A stretch of DNA of 64,000 nucleotides from Pseudomonadota bacterium. GTDB taxonomy: Bacteria; Pseudomonadota; Gammaproteobacteria; Burkholderiales; Burkholderiaceae_B. The stretch spans positions 1-64,000 of the forward strand of contig JAEWHK010000010.1 in the NCBI GenBank assembly GCA_023387815.1, read 5' to 3'. A program made the translations under genes and the position numbers. The notes under the pieces were generated by a model that saw only the letters and a list, made by a program, of their open reading frames with translations, did not search any database and had not been told where the DNA came from. The number at the start of each line of letters is the position of its first letter. The stretch's first letter is position 1. Positions 49,425 through 58,490 of the stretch are shown here, piece after piece.

Positions 49425-51086
49425 TTACGAGGCAGGTGGGATGTTACGTGAGGCGGCCACCTTTTTGATGGCATTATCCAGAATCTTATCCTGTCCGTAG
49501 ATGTCGGCGAAAAAGTGGATTTTATTATTTTTGACTACCACCGTACTATAACCCAATACAACAGGAACAGGCTGTAATACATTGATTGTTTTGGATTTTC
49601 CTGCGGTCATGGCCGATTCTATGGCACTTGCCGTCCATTCTGGTTGTTTTTCCAACACAAACTGGGCCAGTCTGACCGGATCCTGAACACGGATGCAGCC
49701 ATGACTCAGGTCGCGTCGGCTTCGCTCAAATAGTTTCGTGCTGGGTGTGTGGTGCAGGTAAATCGCCTCACTGTTGGGGAAAATGAATTTGATGTCGCCC
49801 AATGAGTTTTTCGGGCCGGGACGCTGTCGGATACGAGCCTGACCATTGAGCACCGCGTTGAAATTGGCCTCGGTCACGTTCTGAGAAACGCCCGACTGGG
49901 TGACAAATTCAAAACCCTGGCTTTTCATGTACGAGGGATCGCGACGCAAATGAGGGATCAGCTCCTTGCGGGAAATGGAAATGGGCACGTTCCAGTATGG
50001 ACTGAATTCGATCTTGCTGACCGCCCCATCAAAAAGCGGCGTGCTGGTATCAAAGGATTTACCCACGATCACTTTCATTTCAATCAGGTTCTCCGCCTTC
50101 TGATTTCGAATGTGATAGGCGCGCAGCACAAATTCGGGCACATTCACCACAATGCGGCGCTCGCCTTCCACAAGCGGAGTCCAGCGCAGGCGCTCCATGC
50201 TGATCTGGATCTGACGGATGCGATCGATGGGCCGCACATTCAGCTGTTGCAGTGTGCCCTTGCCCAGTACCCCATCAGGCTCAAGACCATGCCGTTCCTG
50301 AAAGCGCTTGATGCCCTCGACGATGCTGGCGTCATAGACTGTGGGTACCGGTGTGCCCTGTGGCAGATCGCCCAGCAGCACCAGTCGTTCCGTCAGTGCA
50401 GGCAGTCCGGAATAAGACTGCCCCTCGGTGAGCTTATTGCCCGGGAGTGCAGGCAATGACTGGTCCATTGAAGGATTCTTCTGCAGTCCACGATAGATGA
50501 CCAGCGCCTGCATCAGCGAGTTGTACATGGGAATGCTATCGGTCAGCGATTTGACTGCCGGTTTCAGATTGTCCTGCGCGATCGCACTGGACAGAAACAG
50601 GTCTGCATCGGTATCACTGAATGGTCGCTTGGAATAATGATTCTTGATCAGGGCCGGAGAAATGCGTCCATTCTTGAGGATCTTGACGTAGGCCCGCATT
50701 TGCGTCGTCAGATCACGATCGAATTGTTCAATCTCTTCAGCCGAAGCAGCGTAGCTGACTCGCTGCCATTGCGACTGTAATCTGTCTACATGAAACCAGC
50801 GCGGATCCAGTCCGTGCTGATCGGCGGTGGACAGCAGTTCAATGGCGTCCTTTGCCTGATCTATGGGACGCCCGTCTGCGATCCATGTGACCGGGGGTGC
50901 TTCAAAAGTGGCACGCCCAAAATCGGAAGGCAGCGTAAAGCCGCTATCGGGAACCGTAAACCCTGCGCCGGCATTATCCTGCGCTGCGGGTGCCGGCGAT
51001 TGCGCCTGAGGCTGGCTCTGAGCATGGGCCGTGATGGCAAGCATCAGTGCCATGGTTACTGCTGACAGCTTTTTGGAAAAGGTCAT
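49425..51086 (-). CDS. ldtD: L,D-transpeptidase LdtD/YcbB-like
   Basis: A 553 aa exported protein. Sec signal peptide at residues 1-22 (cleavage near AHA), Pro/Gln-rich linker, a scaffold domain and a peptidoglycan-binding domain (ERHGLEPDGVLGKGTLQQLNV), then the YkuD domain with the catalytic signature HGCIRVQDPVRLAQFVL (active Cys). It makes 3-3 crosslinks in peptidoglycan or attaches proteins. It is the first gene of a four-gene minus-strand run. Confidence 0.93.
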   Translation of the reverse strand: MTFSKKLSAVTMALMLAITAHAQSQPQAQSPAPAAQDNAGAGFTVPDSGFTLPSDFGRATFEAPPVTWIADGRPIDQAKDAIELLSTADQHGLDPRWFHVDRLQSQWQRVSYAASAEEIEQFDRDLTTQMRAYVKILKNGRISPALIKNHYSKRPFSDTDADLFLSSAIAQDNLKPAVKSLTDSIPMYNSLMQALVIYRGLQKNPSMDQSLPALPGNKLTEGQSYSGLPALTERLVLLGDLPQGTPVPTVYDASIVEGIKRFQERHGLEPDGVLGKGTLQQLNVRPIDRIRQIQISMERLRWTPLVEGERRIVVNVPEFVLRAYHIRNQKAENLIEMKVIVGKSFDTSTPLFDGAVSKIEFSPYWNVPISISRKELIPHLRRDPSYMKSQGFEFVTQSGVSQNVTEANFNAVLNGQARIRQRPGPKNSLGDIKFIFPNSEAIYLHHTPSTKLFERSRRDLSHGCIRVQDPVRLAQFVLEKQPEWTASAIESAMTAGKSKTINVLQPVPVVLGYSTVVVKNNKIHFFADIYGQDKILDNAIKKVAASRNIPPAS

Positions 51087-51178
51087 AGGGTCGGTTTACC
51101 TTCAGTGATTCAGACGGGCAGTTATCAGGTATGGTAATACCGGGATCAGAACCCCGATATCACGAACAGAAAATGCAA

Positions 51179-51835
51179 TCAGAGATTTGCCTTGAAAAAC
51201 TCCACGGTGCGGGTACGCGCCAGTTCACTGGCAAACGGATCGTAGGATCCGCGCTGGTCGCAGCCAAATCCGTGATCAGCGTCATAAACGCAGACATCCA
51301 CTTGCGGCTGTGCATCGCGGATCGCCTGAACGTCGGCAGCGGGAATGGATTTATCTTTTTCGCCAAAGTGCATTTGCACTGGGCAATTGGGATGTTCATT
51401 GCGCAGTTCAGCGATACCTGAGCCGTACCAGCAGGATGCGGCTGAAAAAAGCGAGCTGCGGCATGCAGCCATCCAGGTCAGTGTGCCACCCCAGCAAAAA
51501 CCGACAATTGCGATTTTCTTCTGTGCAGAGAGTGCAGCGGCGGCCGCTTCAATATCCTTCAGGGCATCCTCGTAGCTGACTTTGGCTTTATAGTCCTTGC
51601 CAACATTAATGTCATCAGATGTGTAGCCCAGCTCAATACCTGGTTTGATTCGGTCAAACAGCGCCGGTGCAATCACGCGATAACCTTTTGACGCATAGAA
51701 TTCACAAACATCACGAATGTGACTGTTGACGCCAAAGATTTCCTGGAGAACCACCACGCCGTTTTCTGCATCCTCGGGACCTGCAACGTAAGCCTGAAGG
51801 GAATGGCCATCGGCGGATTTCAGTGTCATGTTCAT
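51179..51835 (-). CDS. Dienelactone hydrolase family protein
   Basis: A 218 aa alpha/beta hydrolase. The Cys nucleophile is in AIVGFCWGGTLTWMAA, with an Asp/His pair in CVYDADHGFGCDQRGSYDP. The N-terminus LQAYVAGPEDAENGVVVLQEIFGVN is typical of DLH enzymes that open dienelactones from chloro-aromatic catabolism; many members act on other substrates. It is adjacent to a LysR gene on the same strand, with no further aromatic genes. Confidence 0.9.
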   Translation of the reverse strand: MNMTLKSADGHSLQAYVAGPEDAENGVVVLQEIFGVNSHIRDVCEFYASKGYRVIAPALFDRIKPGIELGYTSDDINVGKDYKAKVSYEDALKDIEAAAAALSAQKKIAIVGFCWGGTLTWMAACRSSLFSAASCWYGSGIAELRNEHPNCPVQMHFGEKDKSIPAADVQAIRDAQPQVDVCVYDADHGFGCDQRGSYDPFASELARTRTVEFFKANL

Positions 51836-51893
51836 CAGTGGCTCCTTGTATCGTCAATGAATGAGATTGTTCTGTTCTAAAGATTGTTCTGTT

Positions 51894-52811
51894 CTATTGT
51901 ACCTGCTGCACCGGCAATGTGCCCTGCACCAGCAATCGGTTATTTCCTATCATGTCACATAAATGTTCCGAAAGCATCACAATACGTTTCAGGCGTTTCA
52001 GCTCTTCATGATAATAAATCCAGAAGCTGCGCGTGATTCCAATTCTGTCCTGCAATACAGGAATCAACTGAGGGTTTGTACCTGCCAGAAAACACGGCAG
52101 AATGGCCAGACCATGACCTTGCAGACAACTGTAATACTGTGCGATCACACTTGTGCTTTTTATGACAGGTTTGGTGAACGGAAGAATATCTTCCAGATAC
52201 CGCAGCTGATCGCTGAACAGCAGTTCATCCACGTAACTGATGAATCGATGTTGATGCAGATCCTTTTCGCTGTTTACGGCGCCATATCGATCAAAGCACG
52301 CCTGAGTGCCATAAAGCAGCAGTGTGTAGTCGGTCAGCTTGCGGGTGACATAAGGACCGCGCGCCGGCCGTTCAATGGTGATGGCAATATCTGCCTCCCG
52401 TCGCGTCAGGCTCACAAATCGCGGCACGGGCAATACGTCAATTGTCATATCGGGAAAGCGGCTCTGAAACTGGGCACAAAGGGGCGCAATAATGCACGAC
52501 CCGAAAGCCTCTGTGGCAGCCACCCGGACATGTCCTGCCGGGCTCTGACTCACGCCCTGCAGGTCTTCCTGGGCATTGTACAGTTGTGATTCCATCTGCT
52601 CGGCGTGAGCGAGCAGCTGCTGACCGGAGCGGGTCAGGGTAAATCCGGAGGTTCGCGATTTGTCGAAAAGCAGTTGTCCCAGGTCGGCTTCAAGCCGCCG
52701 GATGCGGCGCGTGACGGTTGTGTGCTCCACGCCCAGCCGCGCCGCTGCAGCGCTGGCTCTGTGTGTTCGCGCCACTTCCAGGAAATAGCGAATGTCATCC
52801 CAGTCTGGCAT
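51894..52811 (-). CDS. LysR-family regulator divergent from a solute-binding gene
   Basis: A 305 aa regulator with HTH IRYFLEVARTHRASAAAARLGVEHTTVTRRIRRLEADLGQLLF and an effector domain beginning VRVAATEAFGSCIIAPL. It lies 125 bp from, and divergent to, the binding-protein/mmsA pair, which it probably controls; the gene next to it on the same strand is dienelactone hydrolase. Confidence 0.9.
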   Translation of the reverse strand: MPDWDDIRYFLEVARTHRASAAAARLGVEHTTVTRRIRRLEADLGQLLFDKSRTSGFTLTRSGQQLLAHAEQMESQLYNAQEDLQGVSQSPAGHVRVAATEAFGSCIIAPLCAQFQSRFPDMTIDVLPVPRFVSLTRREADIAITIERPARGPYVTRKLTDYTLLLYGTQACFDRYGAVNSEKDLHQHRFISYVDELLFSDQLRYLEDILPFTKPVIKSTSVIAQYYSCLQGHGLAILPCFLAGTNPQLIPVLQDRIGITRSFWIYYHEELKRLKRIVMLSEHLCDMIGNNRLLVQGTLPVQQVQ

Positions 52812-52936
52812 TTTCGTTGTGCATTAATGAACATTAGATGTGCAATTATTCTATTGCAAAACTGATTTATACACATCAAACTTAATGCGTTTTGCAAACA
52901 AAACAATAAAAGTATTACAAAATCAAGGAGACTCCA

Positions 52937-54142
52937 ATGTTGATCAGAAAAACCGCAATCGCGGCCGCCGGGTGCATTGCGCTCAATGCGTGGGCCGCTG
53001 ACATTCCCGAAGTCAAAATCGGCGTACTGACAGACATGTCGGGCACCTATGCATCGATGGGCGGCCCCGGTTCGGTCGCCGCCGCCCAGCTTGCCATTGA
53101 TGAATGCCTTGCCGGTCCGTGCAAGGGAATGAAAATCGAACTGCTGTCGGCAGACAACCAGAACAAGGCCGATGTGGGGGCAGCCAAAGCCCGCGAATGG
53201 TTTGACCGTCAGGGTGTGACTGCGATTGCCGACCTGACCAATTCGGCCGTGGCACTGGCCGTGCAGAATGTGGCAAAGGAGAAAAACCGCATTGCCCTCT
53301 TCTCGGGGCCGGCCACCACCGCGCTGACGAACAAGTCATGCTCGCCTACGGGCTTTCACTGGATGTTTGATACTTACTCCCAGTCTGTCGGCGGCGCCAA
53401 GGCAACCGTACAGGCTGGTGGTAAATCCTGGTTCTTTCTGACCGTGGACTATGCTTTCGGGCATTCCCTGGAAGCCGATACGGCCGCCATGGTCAAAAAA
53501 CTGGGCGGCACGGTTGTCGGTCAGGTGCGCCATCCCCTGAACAATAGTGACTATGCTTCCTTCCTGCTGCAGGCACAAAGCAGCAAGGCCCAGGTCGTTG
53601 CGCTGGCCAATGGCGGACAGGATACCGTCAACGCCGTCAAACAGGCCAAGGAATTTGGCATCAGCGAAAGTGACCAGCGCCTTGTTGCCCTGCTTATTTT
53701 CTTGTCTGACCTGCGTGCGCTCGGCAACGAAAGTGCCCAGGGCCTGACTTACGTCGATGGCTTTTACTGGGATTTCGATGATGGCACCCGCAAGTGGTCA
53801 GATCGTTTTGCCAAGGCCTTCAAGGGTCTGAAGCCCACCATGACGCAGGCCGGCGTTTACTCTAGTGTGCTGCATTACCTGAAAGGCGTGGCCGCTGCCA
53901 AATCCACTGACGGCGACAAGGTCGCAGAGCAGATGCGCAAGCTGCCGATAGAGGATCCCATCATGCATAACGCATCCATCCGCGCGGATGGTCGTGTGAT
54001 TCACGATATGTATCTTTACCAAGTCAAAAAACCGGACGAGAAGAAAAGTGAATGGGATTATTCCAAGCTGATTGCCACGATTCCCGCGCAAGAAGCGTTC
54101 CAGCCGCTGTCTGACTCCACCTGCCCCCTTGTCAAAAACTAA
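52937..54142 (+). CDS. Orphan type I periplasmic binding protein (amino-acid/amide ABC transporter-like)
   Basis: A 401 aa exported protein with a signal peptide ending near AWA and mature IPEVKIGVLTDMSGTYASMGGPGSV. Good SD AAGGAG. It resembles the branched-chain/amide-binding family, but no permease or ATPase is nearby; it could use a shared importer encoded elsewhere. It is 12 bp from mmsA and probably delivers a substrate that yields methylmalonate semialdehyde, propionate or branched-chain acids. Confidence 0.88.
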   Translation: MLIRKTAIAAAGCIALNAWAADIPEVKIGVLTDMSGTYASMGGPGSVAAAQLAIDECLAGPCKGMKIELLSADNQNKADVGAAKAREWFDRQGVTAIADLTNSAVALAVQNVAKEKNRIALFSGPATTALTNKSCSPTGFHWMFDTYSQSVGGAKATVQAGGKSWFFLTVDYAFGHSLEADTAAMVKKLGGTVVGQVRHPLNNSDYASFLLQAQSSKAQVVALANGGQDTVNAVKQAKEFGISESDQRLVALLIFLSDLRALGNESAQGLTYVDGFYWDFDDGTRKWSDRFAKAFKGLKPTMTQAGVYSSVLHYLKGVAAAKSTDGDKVAEQMRKLPIEDPIMHNASIRADGRVIHDMYLYQVKKPDEKKSEWDYSKLIATIPAQEAFQPLSDSTCPLVKN

Positions 54143-54154
54143 AGGATTGATGTT

Positions 54155-55648
54155 ATGAGTGCTATACCTAATGTTCCACTGCTGATCAACGGCGAGAAAG
54201 TCCAGTCAGCCGCCAGCGAGTGGCTGGATGTGCTGAATCCGGCCAGCCAGGAAGTGGTTGCGCGTGTGCCGATGGCATCCGTGGAAGAAGTGGACAAAGC
54301 CGTGGCCAGCGCCAAGGCCGCGTTCCAGAGCTGGCGCAATACCAGCCAGGGGACGCGTATGCGCGTGATGCTGAAACTGCAGCAACTGGTGCGCGACAAT
54401 ACACAGAAACTGGCTGAACTGATCACGCTGGAACACGGCAAGACCTTGCCCGACGCCGAAGGCGAAGTCGGACGCGGCCTGGAAGTGATTGAACATGCCT
54501 GCTCGATTGTCAGCCTGCAGCTGGGCGAATATGCAGAAAATGCAGGCACGGGCATTGATGTGTATACGGTGATTCAGCCACTGGGCGTATGTGCCGGCAT
54601 TACCGCATTTAATTTCCCGGTCATGCTGCCCTGCTTCATGTTTCCCATCGCTGTTGCCTGCGGCAATACCTTTGTCCTGAAGCCGTCCGAGCAGGATCCC
54701 AGCGCTTCCCTGTTCCTGGCTGAACTCGCACATGAGGCAGGCCTGCCACCAGGCGTATTGAACGTTGTTCACGGCGGCCCCGATGTTGCCAACCGCCTTT
54801 GCGAACACCCGGATATCAAAGCCGTGTCCTTCATTGGATCTTCACATGTGGGCACACAGATCTATCAGCGCGCCTCCAATGCAGGCAAGCGCTGCCAGGC
54901 CATGATGGGCGCCAAGAACCACTGCGTCATCCTGCCGGATGCCGACAAAGAAGTGGCCTTGAACCAGCTGGTGGGGGCGGCCTTTGGCGCAGCCGGTCAG
55001 CGCTGCATGGCCACATCGGTAGCGGTCATGGTGGGCGAAGCCAAAGACTGGATTGATGAGTTTGTAGAAAAATCCAAAGGTCTGAAAGTCAATGCCGGCA
55101 GTGATCGCAAGGCGGATCTTGGACCACTGGTCTCGCCACGTGCCAAACAGCGTGTCGCACAACTGATTCAAAGCGGTGTGGATGAAAAAGCCAGTCTGCT
55201 GCTGGATGGCCGCGACGTTGCAGTGCAAGGCTATGAGAATGGGAATTTTATCGGCCCGACCATCTTCAGCGACGTTAAAGAAGAAATGGCAATTTATCGC
55301 GAAGAGATTTTCGGGCCGGTGCTCTGCATTGTGTGTGTGGACACGCTGGAGGACGCCGTGGAATTCGTCAATCGCAATCCCAATGGTAACGGTGTGGCGA
55401 TCTTCACGCAAAGCGGAGGCAATGCCCGATACTTCCAGAACAATATTGACGTCGGCCAGATCGGCATCAATATTCCGATTCCGGTCCCCGTTGCGTGGTT
55501 CAGCTTCACCGGCTCGCGCGGCTCAAAACTGGGAGACCTGGGACCCAATGGCAAACAGGCATTGCTGTTCTGGACACAGACCAAGTCGGTGACTGCCCGC
55601 TGGGCCTCGCATGACAAGGGTGTAAACACCACAATCGCACAGAAGTGA
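54155..55648 (+). CDS. mmsA: Methylmalonate-semialdehyde dehydrogenase (CoA-acylating)
   Basis: A 497 aa enzyme of the aldehyde dehydrogenase superfamily that converts methylmalonate semialdehyde and CoA to propionyl-CoA (valine, myo-inositol breakdown). NAD site blocks are ITAFNFPVMLPCFMFPIAVACGNTFVLKPSEQDP and SFIGSSHVGTQIYQRA; the catalytic Cys is in GAAGQRCMATSVAV; GQIGINIPIPVPVAWFSFTG is diagnostic of MmsA. It follows the orphan binding protein. Its propionyl-CoA product fits the methylcitrate operon downstream. Confidence 0.94.
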   Translation: MSAIPNVPLLINGEKVQSAASEWLDVLNPASQEVVARVPMASVEEVDKAVASAKAAFQSWRNTSQGTRMRVMLKLQQLVRDNTQKLAELITLEHGKTLPDAEGEVGRGLEVIEHACSIVSLQLGEYAENAGTGIDVYTVIQPLGVCAGITAFNFPVMLPCFMFPIAVACGNTFVLKPSEQDPSASLFLAELAHEAGLPPGVLNVVHGGPDVANRLCEHPDIKAVSFIGSSHVGTQIYQRASNAGKRCQAMMGAKNHCVILPDADKEVALNQLVGAAFGAAGQRCMATSVAVMVGEAKDWIDEFVEKSKGLKVNAGSDRKADLGPLVSPRAKQRVAQLIQSGVDEKASLLLDGRDVAVQGYENGNFIGPTIFSDVKEEMAIYREEIFGPVLCIVCVDTLEDAVEFVNRNPNGNGVAIFTQSGGNARYFQNNIDVGQIGINIPIPVPVAWFSFTGSRGSKLGDLGPNGKQALLFWTQTKSVTARWASHDKGVNTTIAQK

Positions 55649-55679
55649 GCCACGTGTCGCGCTAAACACAATTGTCATA

Positions 55680-57146
55680 CTATGCAAGTGAATGAGTCAT
55701 TGGATAGGGAAAGATACTGCTCTCATTTTCATTGACATCCAGTTCACGGCCGATATAGGGAAAAGCGCGCTGAGCACATTGTGTACGCTCACATACCCGG
55801 CACCCCATGCCAATGGGGGTCGGGTTATCGGGATTTCTGATATCCAGGCCCCGGGCGTACACAAGGCGATGCGCATGTTCTACGTCGCACCCTAACGCAA
55901 CAGCGAACTCTTTACCAGGCTGGCCAAAACCGCCAGCCTGGTGAAACACGGTACGCGCAATCCACAAGTAAACCCGTCCGTCCGGCATGCGCGCCAGTTG
56001 CCTCAGAATTCGGCCAGGATTTGAAAAGGCTTCATAGACATTCCAGAGCGGACAGGCGCCACCCACCCGCGAAAAATGAAAATGCGCCGCCGATTGACGC
56101 TTCGATATATTCCCGGCCCGGTCTACCCGGATAAAGAAAAAGGGCACACCCGCCGCTTCGGGACGCTGCATCGTGCTCAGGCGATGACAGATGGTTTCGA
56201 AACTGACACCAAAGCGCTGGCCCAGCAAATCAATATCGTAATGTAGTTGTTCGGCCGCTTCCAGGAACCGGGTGTAAGGAAGAATGAGTGCTGCTGAAAA
56301 GTAATTGGCAAGACCAAGGCGCACCAGGCGGCGTACGGCCTCACTGGAAAACCTTGGCGTATCCACCATGCGTTCGAGCATAGGATCAATTTCCAGAAAA
56401 GCCAGTTGCGTTCCCATTTGGAAAGCCTGCTGTCCAGGCTTCAGATATGCGGGCAGACTCAGTCGCCGATGATCAGGATCGTAATACCGCTGAAGGTTTT
56501 TATCCGAGGCCAGGGTATCCACAATCACACCATGCCTGTCCTGCAATCGGCGAGCCAGCTGCTCGACCAGGCCCGATGGTGTTGTCTCTGACAAGCCCCA
56601 GGATATATGGCACTGTTCGGCGTGCGCATCGAGCTCCGAGAAATGATTATGATGGGTAAAGAAGAAATCGCGTGCTTCTTCGTAAGGTTGGGTAGGCGCA
56701 ACCAGCGGCTCCTGACCGTCTTTCTGATCCTGATAGGTCATTTTTTCAGCCATCGCTTCCAGGCGATCCACGGCCTCCCGATGACGGCGATGCAAATGGA
56801 TTAGCGCCCGGCCCACAGCCGGCATATTCATTGCAATCTCCCGCATTTCGGTCAGTGAAATCCGCGCTTCCTCGTTGCCACCCAGCGGAGAAGCCGGCAA
56901 CGTTGCCGCCACCTCACGAAGCGCAGACACCATGCGCGTCTGCTCGTCTTCAGAAAAAGCATTGATGTCGACATCGAGCACTTCACTCAGACGCAGCAGA
57001 ACCGGCATCGTCAATGGCCGCTGGTTCTGTTCGATCTGGTTCAAATAACTGGGTGACAGATCCAGCATGCGCGCCAGACCACTTTGAGTGAGCTTGCGCT
57101 CTTCGCGCAGGCGCCGCAGGCGAACACCCATAAATATTTTGCGCAT
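55680..57146 (-). CDS. ScfR/RamB-type short-chain fatty acid regulator (XRE-DUF2083)
   Basis: A 488 aa regulator of the short-chain acyl transcriptional regulator type. The N-terminal XRE HTH is at GVRLRRLREERKLTQSGLARMLDLSPSYLNQIEQNQRPLTMP, a DUF955-like part follows, and a DUF2083 cysteine-rich C-terminus contains CDVEHAHRLVYARG and GCRVCERTQCAQRAFPYIG. It is divergent from prpC and thus the probable propionate/methylcitrate controller. The ATG at 57146 is preferred to the GTG just before it. Confidence 0.9.
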   Translation of the reverse strand: MRKIFMGVRLRRLREERKLTQSGLARMLDLSPSYLNQIEQNQRPLTMPVLLRLSEVLDVDINAFSEDEQTRMVSALREVAATLPASPLGGNEEARISLTEMREIAMNMPAVGRALIHLHRRHREAVDRLEAMAEKMTYQDQKDGQEPLVAPTQPYEEARDFFFTHHNHFSELDAHAEQCHISWGLSETTPSGLVEQLARRLQDRHGVIVDTLASDKNLQRYYDPDHRRLSLPAYLKPGQQAFQMGTQLAFLEIDPMLERMVDTPRFSSEAVRRLVRLGLANYFSAALILPYTRFLEAAEQLHYDIDLLGQRFGVSFETICHRLSTMQRPEAAGVPFFFIRVDRAGNISKRQSAAHFHFSRVGGACPLWNVYEAFSNPGRILRQLARMPDGRVYLWIARTVFHQAGGFGQPGKEFAVALGCDVEHAHRLVYARGLDIRNPDNPTPIGMGCRVCERTQCAQRAFPYIGRELDVNENESSIFPYPMTHSLA

Positions 57147-57192
57147 CACAACTCAATTTGAATGTTTCGGATCAACTGATTATATCTGCAAT

Positions 57193-57290
57193 ATTCGCAA
57201 AATTCGCAAATGCGCCATTGCCATTTCACGGATATTCGCCTTCTAAATAATGCATATTTCGCGAGTCTTGCGTAAACTGCGAACACAAAT
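57193..57290. promoter_or_regulatory. ScfR-type operator region between regulator and prpC
   Basis: Two direct attcgcaa octamers at 57193-57200 and 57202-57209 (9 bp apart), with further TTCGC-containing half-sites at 57233 and 57255 and a tgcgtaaactgcgaa stretch at 57270-57284. The repetitive TTCGCAAA/TTTGCGAA type is reminiscent of RamB sites. It lies between two divergent starts and may control both. Confidence 0.55.
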
Positions 57291-57330
57291 GTTCAATTGA
57301 AGTCCGTAACCGATAAGAGGAAGACAGACC

Positions 57331-58485
57331 ATGACAAACACTACCGAAGCCAAGGGCGTTAAACCCAAGAAATCCGTTGCGCTGTCCGGCGTTGTTGCCG
57401 GCAATACCGCGCTGTGTACAGTGGGACGCAGCGGTAACGATCTGCACTATCGAGGCTATGACATCCTGGATATTGCTGAAACCTGTGAATTCGAAGAAGT
57501 CGCCCATCTGCTTATTCACGGGAAATTGCCCAATAAAGCCGAACTGACGTCCTACAAGGAAAAACTGCGTCGCCTGCGCGGCCTGCCGGCGCAATTGCAA
57601 ATCGCGCTGGAGACGCTGCCTGCAGCCAGCCATCCGATGGATGTCATGCGCACCGCTGTGTCGATCCTGGGATGCGTGTTGCCAGAGAAAGACGACCACA
57701 ACGTGCCCGACGCGCGCGATATCGCAGATCGCCTGATGGCAAGTCTGGGACCCGCCCTGCTCTATTGGTATCACTATAGCCATAACGGCAGGCACATCGA
57801 TATCGAAACTGACGACGACAGTATCGGCGGCCACTTCCTGCATCTGCTGCACGGCAAAAAGCCGTCAGACGAATGGGTGCGCGCCATGCACACTTCCCTT
57901 ATTCTGTATGCCGAGCACGAATTCAACGCATCCACCTTTACCAGCCGCGTGATTGCGGGTACGGGTTCGGATATGTATTCGGCCATTACCGGCGGAATCG
58001 GTGCATTGCGCGGGCCCAAGCATGGCGGCGCCAATGAGGTGGCTTTTGAAGTCCAGAAACGCTATGAAACGCCCGATGAAGCTGAAGCCGATATCCGCAA
58101 GCGTGTAGAGAATAAGGAAGTAATCATTGGATTTGGCCATCCGGTGTACACTGTTTCCGATCCGCGCAACAAAGTCATCAAGGAGGTTGCGCGTACGCTG
58201 TCGGCAACACAGAAGAACACGAAAATGTTCGATATTGCCGAGCGCCTGGAAAGCGTGATGTGGGATATCAAGAAAATGTTCCCCAATCTGGACTGGTTCT
58301 CTGCCGTGTCATATCACATGATGGGCGTGCCTACCGCCATGTTCACGCCGCTTTTCGTGATCGCGCGGACTGCAGGATGGTCTGCCCACATTATTGAGCA
58401 ACGCATCGACAATAAAATCATTCGTCCGACGGCCAATTACACTGGGCCCGAAGACCAGACATTTGTTCCACTGGATAAGCGCTGA
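57331..58485 (+). CDS. prpC: 2-methylcitrate synthase
   Basis: A 384 aa citrate synthase-family enzyme condensing propionyl-CoA and oxaloacetate. Catalytic His/Asp regions are LYAEHEFNASTFTSRVIAGTGSDMYSAITGGIGALRGPKHGGANE, GFGHPVYTVSDPRN and the final FTPLFVIARTAGWSAHIIEQ. Length and the ALCTVGRSGNDLHYRGYDI start fit PrpC rather than GltA. It heads prpC-acnD-prpF-prpB and is 5 bp before acnD. Confidence 0.95.
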   Translation: MTNTTEAKGVKPKKSVALSGVVAGNTALCTVGRSGNDLHYRGYDILDIAETCEFEEVAHLLIHGKLPNKAELTSYKEKLRRLRGLPAQLQIALETLPAASHPMDVMRTAVSILGCVLPEKDDHNVPDARDIADRLMASLGPALLYWYHYSHNGRHIDIETDDDSIGGHFLHLLHGKKPSDEWVRAMHTSLILYAEHEFNASTFTSRVIAGTGSDMYSAITGGIGALRGPKHGGANEVAFEVQKRYETPDEAEADIRKRVENKEVIIGFGHPVYTVSDPRNKVIKEVARTLSATQKNTKMFDIAERLESVMWDIKKMFPNLDWFSAVSYHMMGVPTAMFTPLFVIARTAGWSAHIIEQRIDNKIIRPTANYTGPEDQTFVPLDKR

Positions 58486-58490
58486 TTGTT

